A stretch of DNA of 64,000 nucleotides from Mageeibacillus sp. UBA3781 (GTDB lineage Bacteria; Bacillota; Clostridia; Saccharofermentanales; Saccharofermentanaceae): the NCBI GenBank assembly GCA_002368805.1, contig DFFH01000139.1, positions 1-64,000 of the forward strand, in the 5' to 3' direction. The translations under genes were made by a program, and so were the position numbers. Position 1 is the first letter of the stretch. Every line of letters begins with the position of its first letter. The notes under the pieces were generated by a model, which made no database searches, was not told where the DNA came from, and saw only the letters and a program-made list of their open reading frames with translations. Shown here piece after piece: positions 27,617 to 36,128 of this stretch.

Positions 27617-27650
27617 TTCTTTCGGAAAAACTACATAGGATGGTTGTTTT

Positions 27651-28328
27651 ATGAGCAATAACACGCAGAATAAGCCGAAGAAGGAAAGAAAACTGACCGA
27701 GGCTGAGATCAAGCGAAAAGCGAACTTTAAGGCCAAAGAGGCAGCCCTGCTCGAAAAGGGGTATAAGAGAAAAGATCTGACGATCTCGATTGCAAAAGCG
27801 AACTTCGTCGGCGTTCTTCTTACCATTCCATTCATAGCGGCGATCCTTGCCGGGTATTATCTATATAACGGGCATTTTGGAGTTCTTACGCTCCTTAAGG
27901 ATGATTCGCCGACGTATTTTATCTATCTGGCGGTCATTTTTGTGTCTTTCATTCCTCTTGCGGTAATCCATGAATTGATTCACGGCTTTGTCTGGTCCAG
28001 GGGAACAGAGAACGGGCTGAAGGATATACAGTACGGTTTTATCAAAGAACAACTGACACCTTACTGCGCCTGCCTCTGTCCGCTGTCGAAAAAGATGTAT
28101 ATCATCGGCTCGATGATGCCGATGACGATCCTCGGGATCCTTCTGGGAATCGTATCGATCTTTACCGGACAGCTTTTGCTGCTTGTAATTTCACTTCTTC
28201 AGGTATCGGGAGGAGCCGGTGATATTCTTATCACATCGATGCTTCTGCGATATAAGACAAAGGGGAAGGATGTCGTTCTTTTGGACCATCCGACCGACTG
28301 TGGTTTGGTAGCATTTGAAAAGGTCTGA
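27651..28328 (+). CDS. DUF3267-type membrane zincin-like protein (copy 2)
   Basis: Second member of the DUF3267 family in the window, 225 residues. A Lys/Glu-rich N-terminal 45 residues precede hydrophobic segments near 50-72, 88-107, 143-165 and 166-185. HELIHG (107-112) gives the HExxH signature. The GGAGDILITSMLLR and DHPTDCGLVAF segments parallel copy 1 at 3251 (GGAGDLMVIW, DHPYEVGYAYF), so the two are paralogues with diverged ends. The 3' end is built into a shared terminator stem. Confidence 0.75.
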   Translation: MSNNTQNKPKKERKLTEAEIKRKANFKAKEAALLEKGYKRKDLTISIAKANFVGVLLTIPFIAAILAGYYLYNGHFGVLTLLKDDSPTYFIYLAVIFVSFIPLAVIHELIHGFVWSRGTENGLKDIQYGFIKEQLTPYCACLCPLSKKMYIIGSMMPMTILGILLGIVSIFTGQLLLLVISLLQVSGGAGDILITSMLLRYKTKGKDVVLLDHPTDCGLVAFEKV

Positions 28329-28343
28329 TTTTTCAGACCTTTT
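28318..28343. terminator. Bidirectional terminator made of two gene ends
   Basis: AAAAGGTCTGA (28318-28328) and TCAGACCTTTT (28333-28343) form a perfect 11-bp stem with a TTTT loop. The stop codons of both convergent genes (TGA at 28326 on + and TGA at 28335 on -) are inside the stem, and each gene ends Lys-Val-stop. T-runs follow on both sides. Confidence 0.9.
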
Positions 28344-29310
28344 TTCTTATTTCTTTCAGAGCTTTTAGGAATCTTCTTCTTATAACAGCATCCACTTTAT
28401 CGCCTAACTCCGGCATCATCTCAGGGAAAACCACTCCGCCGGCCATCATGGCATGTCCGCCACCATCTCCGATTCCTTCGAGTGCCAGATGGACGAGATC
28501 TCCGGCTTTCAGATCGGATATCTCCGATCTGATGGAGAACTTTAATCCGCCGTTTCTGTTTGCATATACTACGGAAATATCAATACAGTCGAGCGACATG
28601 ATAAAGCTGGAAACCATAGCGATCAGGCGGTCAGGACAGTCGAAGGGGATATGTACGAATCCTATGCCTTCCTTCGCATGGAGGTTTCTGATCGCAGCTC
28701 CATATGCACGAAGATCGTCGATCTCGAGTTCATTACTCTCCAGACGCAGAATAAGGGCCTGGTCCGCCAGCGGATTGAGCTTGGAAAAAGCACTGATATC
28801 TTCCTCCTTTACTCCTCTTGTGAAGTTCTGCGTATCGACTTTTATCGCGTAGAGAAGAGCTGTTGCGACATCAGTCGGGATCTCGATATTGTTTTCTGTA
28901 AAATAATCCATAATGATCGTGGAACAAGAACCGACGATCCGGTGATCCTTAAATGCATATTCATAATCGGATACCCAAGGGTGATGATCGATACATGCGA
29001 TTTCGTGACCGATAAGATCAGAAAAATTCGTATTATTCTTCTGACCATCGATATTGATCACATAATCTTCTTCGCTGCCTTTATAGTCAACTGCATTGAT
29101 CGTTTGGATATGGAGCTCTTCCGTCATCAGTTTTAAGGTGACCTTATCAAGGCTTCCGAAATAAATTATATCCGCTGAAATATTTCTTTGCTTGAGAAGA
29201 TACTGAAGGCCAAAGGCCGCAGCCATCGCATCCGGATCCGGGTAATTATGCGTCTGGATGACTACTTTGTGGTTGCCGATAACATCGATTAGCATATCTA
29301 ACTTCGTCAT
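28333..29310 (-). CDS. DHH/DHHA1 phosphoesterase (NrnA-like)
   Basis: Bifunctional oligoribonuclease/pAp-phosphatase-like member of the DHH superfamily. The 325 residues begin MTKLDMLIDVIG from the ATG at 29310, which has GAGGGGG 8 bases upstream; the longer frame from 29346 lacks a ribosome site. Metal-binding motifs are THNYPDPDAM (about 20-29), NIDG and IDHHP. The C-terminal DHHA1 domain ends with GIGDGGGHAMMAGG. Degradation of nano-RNA or cyclic-di-nucleotide products is the likely role. It is convergent with DUF3267 copy 2 and divergent from the aldo/keto reductase. Confidence 0.88.
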   Translation of the reverse strand: MTKLDMLIDVIGNHKVVIQTHNYPDPDAMAAAFGLQYLLKQRNISADIIYFGSLDKVTLKLMTEELHIQTINAVDYKGSEEDYVINIDGQKNNTNFSDLIGHEIACIDHHPWVSDYEYAFKDHRIVGSCSTIIMDYFTENNIEIPTDVATALLYAIKVDTQNFTRGVKEEDISAFSKLNPLADQALILRLESNELEIDDLRAYGAAIRNLHAKEGIGFVHIPFDCPDRLIAMVSSFIMSLDCIDISVVYANRNGGLKFSIRSEISDLKAGDLVHLALEGIGDGGGHAMMAGGVVFPEMMPELGDKVDAVIRRRFLKALKEIRKKV

Positions 29311-29415
29311 ACTATTATCCCCCTCGTATGAAATCCCCAATTGCATTATATCATCCCGTCTCTACATGATATAATGTTAAAAATAAAGAAATAGGCATTT
29401 TCTGGAGGTTTACAT

Positions 29416-30438
29416 ATGAGAAATATCACACTTGGCAAGACAGGTATTACTACTCCTCAGAATGCTTTCGGTGCGCTTCCGATCCAGCGCGTAAGTCAGG
29501 ATCAGGCGATCAAACTCCTTCGCGCTGCAAAAGATGGCGGGATGACATTTTTTGATACGGCCAGAGCCTATTCAGATAGTGAAGAGAAGATAGGCGCTGC
29601 ATTTGAAGGCGTTCGCGACCAGATCTATATTGCGTCAAAGACACAGGCCAAGACTCCAGAACAGTTCTGGAAAGACCTGGACACGACGCTTTCCAATCTT
29701 CGCACGGACTATCTTGATCTTTATCAGTTCCACTGCGCAAGCCGCTGCTTTGCTCCCGGAGATGGTACCGGGATGTACGAGGCGATGCTTGAAGCGAAAA
29801 AACAGGGAAAGATCCGTCACATCGGCATCACAGCGCATCTGATCGCCGTCGCGGAAGATATCGTTGTTTCCGGATTATATGAGACTTTACAGTTTCCGTT
29901 CTCTTACCTTGCATCCGATAGAGAGATCGAATTGGTGAGATCCTGCGAGAAAGCCGGTATGGGCTTTATCGCGATGAAAGGACTTGCCGGCGGACTTCTT
30001 ACCAACAGCCGCGCTTGCATGGCTTTTATGAGCCGGTTTGAGGCACTCCCGATCTGGGGGATCCAGAGAGAAGAGGAACTCGAACAATGGCTTTCCTTCT
30101 TTAATGATGAAGTAACACTTGATGAAGAGACAAGTGCTTTTATCGAAGAAGATAAAAAAGCACTCCAGGGAGATTTCTGCCGTGGCTGCGGATACTGTAT
30201 GCCATGTACGGCGGGAATCCAGATCAATCAGTGCGCCAGAATGTCCCAGCTTATCCGAAGAGCTCCATCCGAGAACTTTAAAGGTGAATTCTGGCAGAAG
30301 GAAATGGCGAAGATCGAGGGTTGCGTGGATTGCGGTCTTTGTAAGACCAAGTGTCCTTATGGCCTGGATACTCCGAATCTTCTGCGGAAAAACCTCACTG
30401 ATTATAAAAACATCATCAGCGGTGCTGTAGAAGTATAA
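29416..30438 (+). CDS. Aldo/keto reductase with C-terminal iron-sulfur domain
   Basis: NAD(P)H-dependent oxidoreductase of 340 residues joining an aldo/keto reductase barrel to a ferredoxin-like tail. Barrel residues visible are Asp47 and Tyr52 in FDTARAYSDSE, the Lys in IASKTQ and the His in LYQFH. The tail holds CRGCGYCMPC (Cys255-264) and CVDCGLCKTKCP (Cys303-313), enough Cys for two [4Fe-4S] clusters. Such fusions are common in Clostridia, but their substrates are not known. TGGAGG lies 9 bases upstream of the ATG. Confidence 0.88.
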   Translation: MRNITLGKTGITTPQNAFGALPIQRVSQDQAIKLLRAAKDGGMTFFDTARAYSDSEEKIGAAFEGVRDQIYIASKTQAKTPEQFWKDLDTTLSNLRTDYLDLYQFHCASRCFAPGDGTGMYEAMLEAKKQGKIRHIGITAHLIAVAEDIVVSGLYETLQFPFSYLASDREIELVRSCEKAGMGFIAMKGLAGGLLTNSRACMAFMSRFEALPIWGIQREEELEQWLSFFNDEVTLDEETSAFIEEDKKALQGDFCRGCGYCMPCTAGIQINQCARMSQLIRRAPSENFKGEFWQKEMAKIEGCVDCGLCKTKCPYGLDTPNLLRKNLTDYKNIISGAVEV

Positions 30439-30478
30439 GCTCCAAATAAAAACGCCCGCTTTTCAACTGGCGCAGGTT
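30439..30478. terminator. Weak convergent terminator
   Basis: CGCC and GGCG pair around a 12-base loop, flanked by AAAA and TTTT, between two convergent genes. The stem is short, so this is tentative. Confidence 0.3.
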
Positions 30479-31294
30479 TTATAGCTTTTCGGCTCGGCGT
30501 TTTCTTGCCACATAATACGAATTCTCCGTAAATCCGAATGACCGCAGGTATTCCGCTAGCTCTTTGAAATGGATGCAGAGTGTTTCTGATCCGTGCGAAT
30601 CTGAACCGAGCGAGATGTTTCTCCCGCCCATTTCATAGTATCTGGAAAGGATCTCTTTATCCGGAAGGCAATCGGAAAGTCCTTTCTTTCGCATTTTATC
30701 GACAGAGCGGGTATTGATCTCCAGACATTTATCCTTGGAAATGATAGCAGAGAAGAAGCGGTCAAACTCCTCCGGGCACTGCGCATATTTGATCTGCGGC
30801 TGCTCGTATGGCGCATATCTGTTGATATAGTCGTAATGGCCTACAATATCGTAGTTATTGCATTTTTCAGCCATCTCTGCCATTTCTTCGATATATTTTC
30901 TATACACGGCAAGCATATCTTCTTCGTAGCATTCACGGAAGAAGTACGGATCTTTTCCGGCATAGAGATGATTAGAAAGGATCACTTCATCGAAAGGGTA
31001 TTTCGCGATCATCTCATCGTAAAAACCGCACAGATGCTTCTGATATCCGAGCTCGATTCCGCAGTACACAGGGAGATCTCCCGCATATTCGCGCCAGGAC
31101 TTAAATGTCTCGAAGTACTCCGGAATATCAAATATCTGCACTTCGCCGATATCGTGCGGGTAATCACCTTCGTAATGCTCCGTAACGGCAACTCCGTTCA
31201 TTTGAAGTTTTCTGCATGCATCGATCAGTTCTTTTGCCGTCATTCTCGCGTCTGAACTGAAGTGACTGGTGTGATTATGTGTATCAGTAAACAT
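30479..31294 (-). CDS. PHP-domain histidinol-phosphatase-type phosphoesterase
   Basis: PHP-family metal-dependent phosphoesterase of 271 residues, resembling the histidinol-phosphatase HisK/HisJ group. Metal ligands are in the N-terminal DTHNHTSHFSSDA, in AVTEHYEGD, in ILSNHLYAG and in the C-terminal SLGSDSHGSE. No his genes are nearby, so the substrate assignment rests only on family likeness. TGAGG lies 7 bases upstream of its ATG. The gene is divergent from the M18 peptidase, with a palindrome between the two. Confidence 0.82.
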   Translation of the reverse strand: MFTDTHNHTSHFSSDARMTAKELIDACRKLQMNGVAVTEHYEGDYPHDIGEVQIFDIPEYFETFKSWREYAGDLPVYCGIELGYQKHLCGFYDEMIAKYPFDEVILSNHLYAGKDPYFFRECYEEDMLAVYRKYIEEMAEMAEKCNNYDIVGHYDYINRYAPYEQPQIKYAQCPEEFDRFFSAIISKDKCLEINTRSVDKMRKKGLSDCLPDKEILSRYYEMGGRNISLGSDSHGSETLCIHFKELAEYLRSFGFTENSYYVARKRRAEKL

Positions 31295-31310
31295 CTTTAC
31301 CTCAAATATC

Positions 31311-31350
31311 TAAATAGTTAGTCGTGCTTAACACGACAATATGGTATCAT
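31311..31350. promoter_or_regulatory. Divergent promoters with GTCGTG/CACGAC palindrome
   Basis: GTCGTG-CTTAA-CACGAC (31321-31337) is a perfect 6-5-6 inverted repeat. Leftward, TTGTCG (31339-31334) and TATTTA (31316-31311), 17 apart, form a promoter for the PHP gene with the palindrome in its spacer. Rightward, TGGTATCAT (31342-31350) is an extended -10 for the M18 gene just beyond it. One regulator could control both. Confidence 0.5.
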
Positions 31351-31396
31351 ATATTTGCGTTTTTTGTTTAATATCTTTGTATAAGGAGATGATTAT

Positions 31397-32854
31397 ATGT
31401 CCAAAGAAAAAAAGACAGAGAAGGATTTGAAAGAGAAGAAGACCAAGTCCTCAAAGAAAGAGAAGAAGGAGCTCTTCGCGGAGTATCCGAATCTCTGGGA
31501 AAGCCGTTCCCGAGATGATATCGACCATACCATGGCTTTTGCCGAAGAATATATGGCATTCCTTGATATCAGTAAGACCGAGCGCGAGTTCGTGAAGAAT
31601 GCGATCGAAGCTCTGACAGATAAGGGTTTTGTCGATATCGATACGAAAAAAGCACTGAAATCCGGAGATAAGGTTTTTTCTTCCATCAAAGGAAAAGGCC
31701 TGATGTTTGCTGTTGTCGGTAAAGAAGATGCATTTAAGGGTTTCAATATCCTCGGCGCGCACATCGACTCTCCGCGTCTCGACTTAAAACCGAATCCGCT
31801 CTATGAAGAGGATGAACTGGTATTTTTTAAGACCCACTATTACGGCGGTATCAAGAAGTATCAGTGGACCACGATTCCGCTTGCGATCCATGGTGTCATC
31901 ATGAAAAAAGACGGAACCAAGCTCGAAATCTGCGTCGGTGAGAAAGATGACGATCCGATTTTTTATATCTCTGATCTTCTGCCGCATCTTGGCTCCGAGC
32001 AGATGAGCCAGAAGGCAAATGAATTTATCAAAGGTGAAGATCTGAATGTCATGATCGGTGCCAGCAAGCTCCCGGAAGATGATTCCTCCAATGCTTGCAA
32101 ATACGCGATCTTAAAGCTTCTGAACAATGAATACGGCATTGATGAGAAGGATTTTGTTTCTGCGGAGATCGAGATCGTTCCTGCCATGAAGGCAAGAGAT
32201 GTCGGCTTTGATAGAGCGCTCATCGCAGCGTATGGCCATGATGACAAGGTTTGTGCTTACCCGGCTCTGATGGCTCTTATGGCGCAGGAAGCTCCGGCAA
32301 GAACCTGTGTATGCATGCTTTCCGATAAGGAAGAGATCGGTTCTTACGGTAACTCCGGTGCGCAGTCCAGACTCTATGAGAATTTCCTGGTGGAGCTTTT
32401 CGCGAAGATCAATGGCGGTTACGATGAACTCGGATACAGAAAGTGCATCGCCAATACCAAGATGCTTTCCACCGATGTATCCAATGCTTTTGATCCGAAG
32501 TATGCCAATGTTTCCGATAAGAGAAATACAGCTTACCTCAATAAAGGCGTTAAAATGGAGAAATATACCGGCGCCAGAGGCAAGTCCGGCGCAAGTGACG
32601 CCAACTCCGAGTTCTTCGCATCGATCCTCCGAATCTTCGCGGAGAACGATATCCCGTGGCAGACCGGTGAACTTGGTAAGGTAGATGCAGGTGGCGGCGG
32701 AACGATCTCCGCTTATCTTGCAAAACTCGGTATGGAGGTCATCGACTGCGGTGTTCCGGTACTTTCGATGCATGCTCCATATGAAGTTATCAGTAAGATC
32801 GACCTGTATTTCACGTATCTTGCCTATAAATGCTTCATTGAAAACATAAAATAA
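31397..32854 (+). CDS. M18-family aminopeptidase
   Basis: Cytosolic zinc aminopeptidase of family M18 (aspartyl-aminopeptidase-like), releasing N-terminal residues from peptides. The 485 residues show zinc motifs LGAHIDSPR (His122), SDKEEIGS and SMHAPYEV, and the ARDVGFDRALIAAYGHDDK segment around the bridging Asp. The first 25 residues are an unusual Lys/Glu-rich extension absent from many homologues. AAGGAGA lies 8 bases before the ATG. Confidence 0.9.
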   Translation: MSKEKKTEKDLKEKKTKSSKKEKKELFAEYPNLWESRSRDDIDHTMAFAEEYMAFLDISKTEREFVKNAIEALTDKGFVDIDTKKALKSGDKVFSSIKGKGLMFAVVGKEDAFKGFNILGAHIDSPRLDLKPNPLYEEDELVFFKTHYYGGIKKYQWTTIPLAIHGVIMKKDGTKLEICVGEKDDDPIFYISDLLPHLGSEQMSQKANEFIKGEDLNVMIGASKLPEDDSSNACKYAILKLLNNEYGIDEKDFVSAEIEIVPAMKARDVGFDRALIAAYGHDDKVCAYPALMALMAQEAPARTCVCMLSDKEEIGSYGNSGAQSRLYENFLVELFAKINGGYDELGYRKCIANTKMLSTDVSNAFDPKYANVSDKRNTAYLNKGVKMEKYTGARGKSGASDANSEFFASILRIFAENDIPWQTGELGKVDAGGGGTISAYLAKLGMEVIDCGVPVLSMHAPYEVISKIDLYFTYLAYKCFIENIK

Positions 32855-32864
32855 GGCAAAGTTC

Positions 32865-32893
32865 TTTAATCCAAGGATAAATTGCGTTATAAT
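32865..32893 (+). promoter_or_regulatory. Promoter of aroF
   Basis: A perfect TATAAT (32888-32893) with a weak TTTAAT -35 (32865-32870), 17-base spacing. Confidence 0.5.
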
Positions 32894-32914
32894 CCTTGTT
32901 CGTAGTATGGTAGG

Positions 32915-32935
32915 TGTGGTACATGGAGTGCCACA
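32915..32935 (+). other. Hairpin in the aroF 5' UTR
   Basis: TGTGGTAC and GTGCCACA form an 8-bp stem (one U-G) around ATGGA, just before the GAAGG ribosome site. It could affect translation of aroF. No leader peptide rich in aromatic codons is visible. Confidence 0.4.
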
Positions 32936-32951
32936 AGAAAGAAGGTAAAGT

Positions 32952-33974
32952 ATGATTATTGTTGTAAAACCGGGTGCCAGTGACTCTCAGGTACATGAGA
33001 TCATTGACGTTCTGGAGAGAAACGAACTGAAGGCGCACGTCTCCGAAGGTGCCGAGAGATTGATCATCGGTGTTATCGGTGATAAGTCCCGCCTGACTCC
33101 GGGTTCCCTCGAAGTCCTTAGCGGCGTTGAGAAGATCGTTCCGATCATGGAGTCGTATAAACTCGCGTCCCGTCAGTTCCGTCCGGAAGGTACCTCGTTT
33201 AATGTAAAAGATCTTACGATCGGCGGAAAGGAACTGGTCATGATGGCCGGTCCCTGTGCTGTTGAGAGCGAAGAACAGGTAGATGCGGTTGCCTCTAAGA
33301 TGACAGCATGTGGTGTTAAGGTACTTCGCGGCGGCGCATATAAGCCGAGAACATCTCCGTATGCATTCCAGGGCCTGGAAAAGGAAGGATTAAAGATCCT
33401 CCGCCGTGTTGCGGACAGATATGGTCTTTTAGTCATCTCCGAGATCACATCCGAGAACGATATCGAGTATGCTTCCAATTACCTGGATATCATCCAGATC
33501 GGTGCCAGAAATGCCCAGAATTTCCGTCTGCTTTCTGCGGTTGGCAAGTCCGGTATTCCGGTCATGCTGAAGCGTGGTATTGCGGAAACGATTGATGAGT
33601 GGCTGGGTTCTGCCGAGTATATCATGAGCGAAGGCAACTATCACATCATGATGTGCGAGCGCGGCATCCGTACATTTGAGACAGCTACACGTTCGACACT
33701 GGATATCAGTGCGGTTCCGGTACTGAAAGGAAAGACACATCTTCCGGTCATTGTTGATCCGAGCCATGCTGCCGGTAAAGCTCAGTATGTACAGCCTCTT
33801 GCTCTTGCTGCGATCGCAGCTGGAGCAGATGGTCTTATCATCGAGGTGCATCCGGATCCGAAGCACGCTCTTTCCGATGCAGCTCAGCAGCTGACGCCGG
33901 AAGCTTATGCAGAGCTTGCCCAGCGTGTCAAAGAAATGGCTGAGATCGTTAAGCGCTCCTATCCTAAGAATTGA
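32952..33974 (+). CDS. aroF: 3-deoxy-7-phosphoheptulonate synthase (type I-beta)
   Basis: First enzyme of aromatic amino-acid synthesis, joining phosphoenolpyruvate and erythrose-4-phosphate. The 340 residues have a ferredoxin-like N-terminal regulatory domain (about 1-70), as in the Thermotoga-type enzyme. The barrel carries metal-ligand Cys102 in [44 protein letters not shown] and DPSHAAGK. No other shikimate gene is nearby. Feedback control by the N-terminal domain is expected from the family. Copy 3 of the hairpin element follows the stop directly. Confidence 0.93.
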   Translation: MIIVVKPGASDSQVHEIIDVLERNELKAHVSEGAERLIIGVIGDKSRLTPGSLEVLSGVEKIVPIMESYKLASRQFRPEGTSFNVKDLTIGGKELVMMAGPCAVESEEQVDAVASKMTACGVKVLRGGAYKPRTSPYAFQGLEKEGLKILRRVADRYGLLVISEITSENDIEYASNYLDIIQIGARNAQNFRLLSAVGKSGIPVMLKRGIAETIDEWLGSAEYIMSEGNYHIMMCERGIRTFETATRSTLDISAVPVLKGKTHLPVIVDPSHAAGKAQYVQPLALAAIAAGADGLIIEVHPDPKHALSDAAQQLTPEAYAELAQRVKEMAEIVKRSYPKN

Positions 33975-33975
33975 A

Positions 33976-34108
33976 CTTATCACAATACGTTATAATTCGT
34001 TGATTTCAAGAAAAACCTTTCAAAGCCTCCGCAGGACATCGTCCGAGGACCAGCAAAGAAAGGTTTTTTCTTGAAACTTGTCAATGCGAACGATTTGTGA
34101 TAAGTTAA
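33976..34108. repeat. Conserved-core hairpin element, copy 3, with long outer arms
   Basis: Inner arms TTTCAAGAAAAACCTTT (34004-34020) and its complement (34059-34076, one extra T) enclose the core GCCTCCGCAGGACATCG then TCCGAGGACCAGC. Farther out, CTTATCACAA (33976-33985) pairs perfectly with TTGTGATAAG (34099-34108), with imperfect pairing between. The whole element is about 133 bases and starts right after the aroF stop. The T-run in the 3' arm could terminate aroF transcription. Confidence 0.8.
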
Positions 34109-34109
34109 A

Positions 34110-34392
34110 AAAGTAAACACGATGAAGGGGATCAGTAGAGATCTTCATTCTTCTTATAGAGAACCCGGGACGGTGGAAGCCGGGTAGAAGAGAGGTTTTG
34201 AACTCGCCCTGGAGTGTGCTTCCTTGAACTGACAGTAGAGGAAGTCGGAGGCTCACCGTTATCAGAGAGCAGAATATCAGAAGGGCAAGTGCTTTTCCCG
34301 TATTCGATGAGCGCATCCAGGACGGATGAAGTAGAGTGGTACCGCGGAAGTTGTAGGCTTTCGTCTCTAAGTTAAGAGACGAAGGCTTTTTT
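34110..34392 (+). ncRNA. Leucine T-box riboswitch leader of leuA
   Basis: A tRNA-sensing leader. AGAGAACCCGGGACGGTGGAA near 34157 corresponds to the stem I AG-bulge and GGTG region. GAACTC at 34200-34205 presents the Leu specifier CTC (34203-34205). The T-box AGAGTGGTACCGCGG is at 34333-34347. A terminator follows, with GGCTTTCGTCTCT pairing with AGAGACGAAGGC and then TTTTTT (34356-34392). Uncharged tRNA-Leu (GAG) would stabilise the antiterminator and turn leuA on. One AGTGCTTTT 9-mer lies at 34288. Confidence 0.93.
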
Positions 34393-34426
34393 GTTTGCCT
34401 ATATTGATACAAAGGAGGAACGAAGG

Positions 34427-36079
34427 ATGAAATTTGACAAGTATCAAATGCCGAAAATGATCGATCTGCCGGGCCGGACATGGCCGAATAAGAAGCTAAC
34501 CAAAGCTCCGATATGGTGCAGCGTCGATCTAAGGGACGGAAACCAGGCACTGGAAGTCCCGATGGATCTTAACCAGAAGGTCCAGTTCTTCGACTATCTT
34601 GTCAAACTCGGTTTCAAGACGATTGAGATCGGGTATCCGGCTGCGTCCGACACGGAATATGAGTTTACACGTCATCTGATCGATAATGATATCATCCCGC
34701 GTGATGTCACAGTTCAGGTACTGACAATGGCCCGTGAAGATGTTATCCATAAGACATTTGAGGCCGTAAGCGGCGCACGTTCTGCGATCGTTCACCTGTA
34801 TAATGCTACATCCAGACTCCAGCGCGAAGTCGTATTCGGCTTTGATAAACAGCAATGTAAAGAGCTGGCGGTAAAAGGCGCAAAACTGATCCAGGCAGAG
34901 ATCGATGCTGATGAAAGTAATACTGATTGGCATCTTGAATACTCCCCGGAGAACTTCTCCGAGACCGAGCCGGAATTTGCCGTGGAGATCGTCGATGCCG
35001 TGCTTGATATCTGGAAACCGACACCGGAGAATAAAGTCATCATTAATCTCCCGGAAACCGTTGAAATGACGATGCCTAACGTATTTGCCGATATGATCGA
35101 GTATTTCTGCACACATACAAAATACAGAGATTCGATCATCGTATCTATTCATACCCATAATGACCGTGGAACAGGTGTTGCTGCTTCCGAACTGGCTCTT
35201 CTGGCAGGGGCGGAGAGAGTAGAGGGGACCCTCTTCGGTAATGGTGAAAGAACCGGAAACTGCGATATCATCACGCTTGCCATGAATATGTTCATGAATG
35301 GCATCGATCCGGAACTGGATTTTTCGGACATGGATGAAGTGATCGATATGTATGAAGGCTGCACCGGAATGCGTATCGGAGACCGTCAGCCATGGGCTGG
35401 AAGGCTTGTATTTACGGCGTTTTCGGGCACTCACCAGAATGCGATCCAAAAAGGAATGGAAAATATCAAAGAAAAAAATACATGGTATGTGCCATATCTG
35501 CCGATCGATCCGAAAGATGTCGGCCGCAGCTATGATCCGATCATCCGTATCAACAGCCAGTCCGGCAAAAACGGCCTGGCATACATCATGGAGCGCAATT
35601 ATGGATTACACCTGCCGAAATCGTTCCAGAAAGACTTTATGCAGATCGTTACATCCGAATCCGAATCACGTCATAGTGATCTGATGCCGCAGGAACTCTT
35701 CGAACTGTTTGATGATGTTTATGTAAATGTTATGACACCATATAACATGATCGGTTATCGTGAAGAATCTCTTGGTGATAAAAAAGCACACGTCAATGTG
35801 AAATTAAAATACGCAGATGACATCATCGAAGTTAACGGAGATGGTATTGGTTTACTTGATGCGTTCTGTAATGGAATAGAAAAAACTCTGAACATAAAAC
35901 TGTCCATCAGAATGTATAATGAGCACGCTATTAAGAGCGGATCAGATTCCGCAGCTATTACATATGTACAGATCGCAGATAAAGATGGTCAGATGCATCT
36001 TGGAGCAGGAATATCAAGTTCCGTAACCAAATCATCACTGCGAGCTGTTGTATGCGCATTAAATAGAATGATCCGTTAA
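34427..36079 (+). CDS. leuA: 2-isopropylmalate synthase (550-residue, yeast/actinobacterial type)
   Basis: First committed step of leucine synthesis: acetyl-CoA plus 2-ketoisovalerate. The ATG at 34427 follows AAAGGAGG; the upstream in-frame TTG at 34391 is inside the T-box terminator and is rejected. The product begins MKFDKYQMPKMIDLPGRTW. Catalytic-domain motifs are CSVDLRDGNQALE (31-43) and the metal site IHTHNDRGTG (about 240-249). The C-terminal leucine-binding regulatory domain spans roughly 430-550. This longer form differs from the common 500-residue LeuA. leuB-D are not in the window. Confidence 0.95.
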   Translation: MKFDKYQMPKMIDLPGRTWPNKKLTKAPIWCSVDLRDGNQALEVPMDLNQKVQFFDYLVKLGFKTIEIGYPAASDTEYEFTRHLIDNDIIPRDVTVQVLTMAREDVIHKTFEAVSGARSAIVHLYNATSRLQREVVFGFDKQQCKELAVKGAKLIQAEIDADESNTDWHLEYSPENFSETEPEFAVEIVDAVLDIWKPTPENKVIINLPETVEMTMPNVFADMIEYFCTHTKYRDSIIVSIHTHNDRGTGVAASELALLAGAERVEGTLFGNGERTGNCDIITLAMNMFMNGIDPELDFSDMDEVIDMYEGCTGMRIGDRQPWAGRLVFTAFSGTHQNAIQKGMENIKEKNTWYVPYLPIDPKDVGRSYDPIIRINSQSGKNGLAYIMERNYGLHLPKSFQKDFMQIVTSESESRHSDLMPQELFELFDDVYVNVMTPYNMIGYREESLGDKKAHVNVKLKYADDIIEVNGDGIGLLDAFCNGIEKTLNIKLSIRMYNEHAIKSGSDSAAITYVQIADKDGQMHLGAGISSSVTKSSLRAVVCALNRMIR

Positions 36080-36128
36080 GACAATTTTATCGTTGGAAAT
36101 AAAATAAAACGCTCCAGAACGGTCATTA

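Noticed and set aside
34391..34426. N-terminal extension of LeuA starting at TTG 34391
   Set aside because: That codon lies in the U-tract of the T-box terminator. The ATG at 34427 follows AAAGGAGG.
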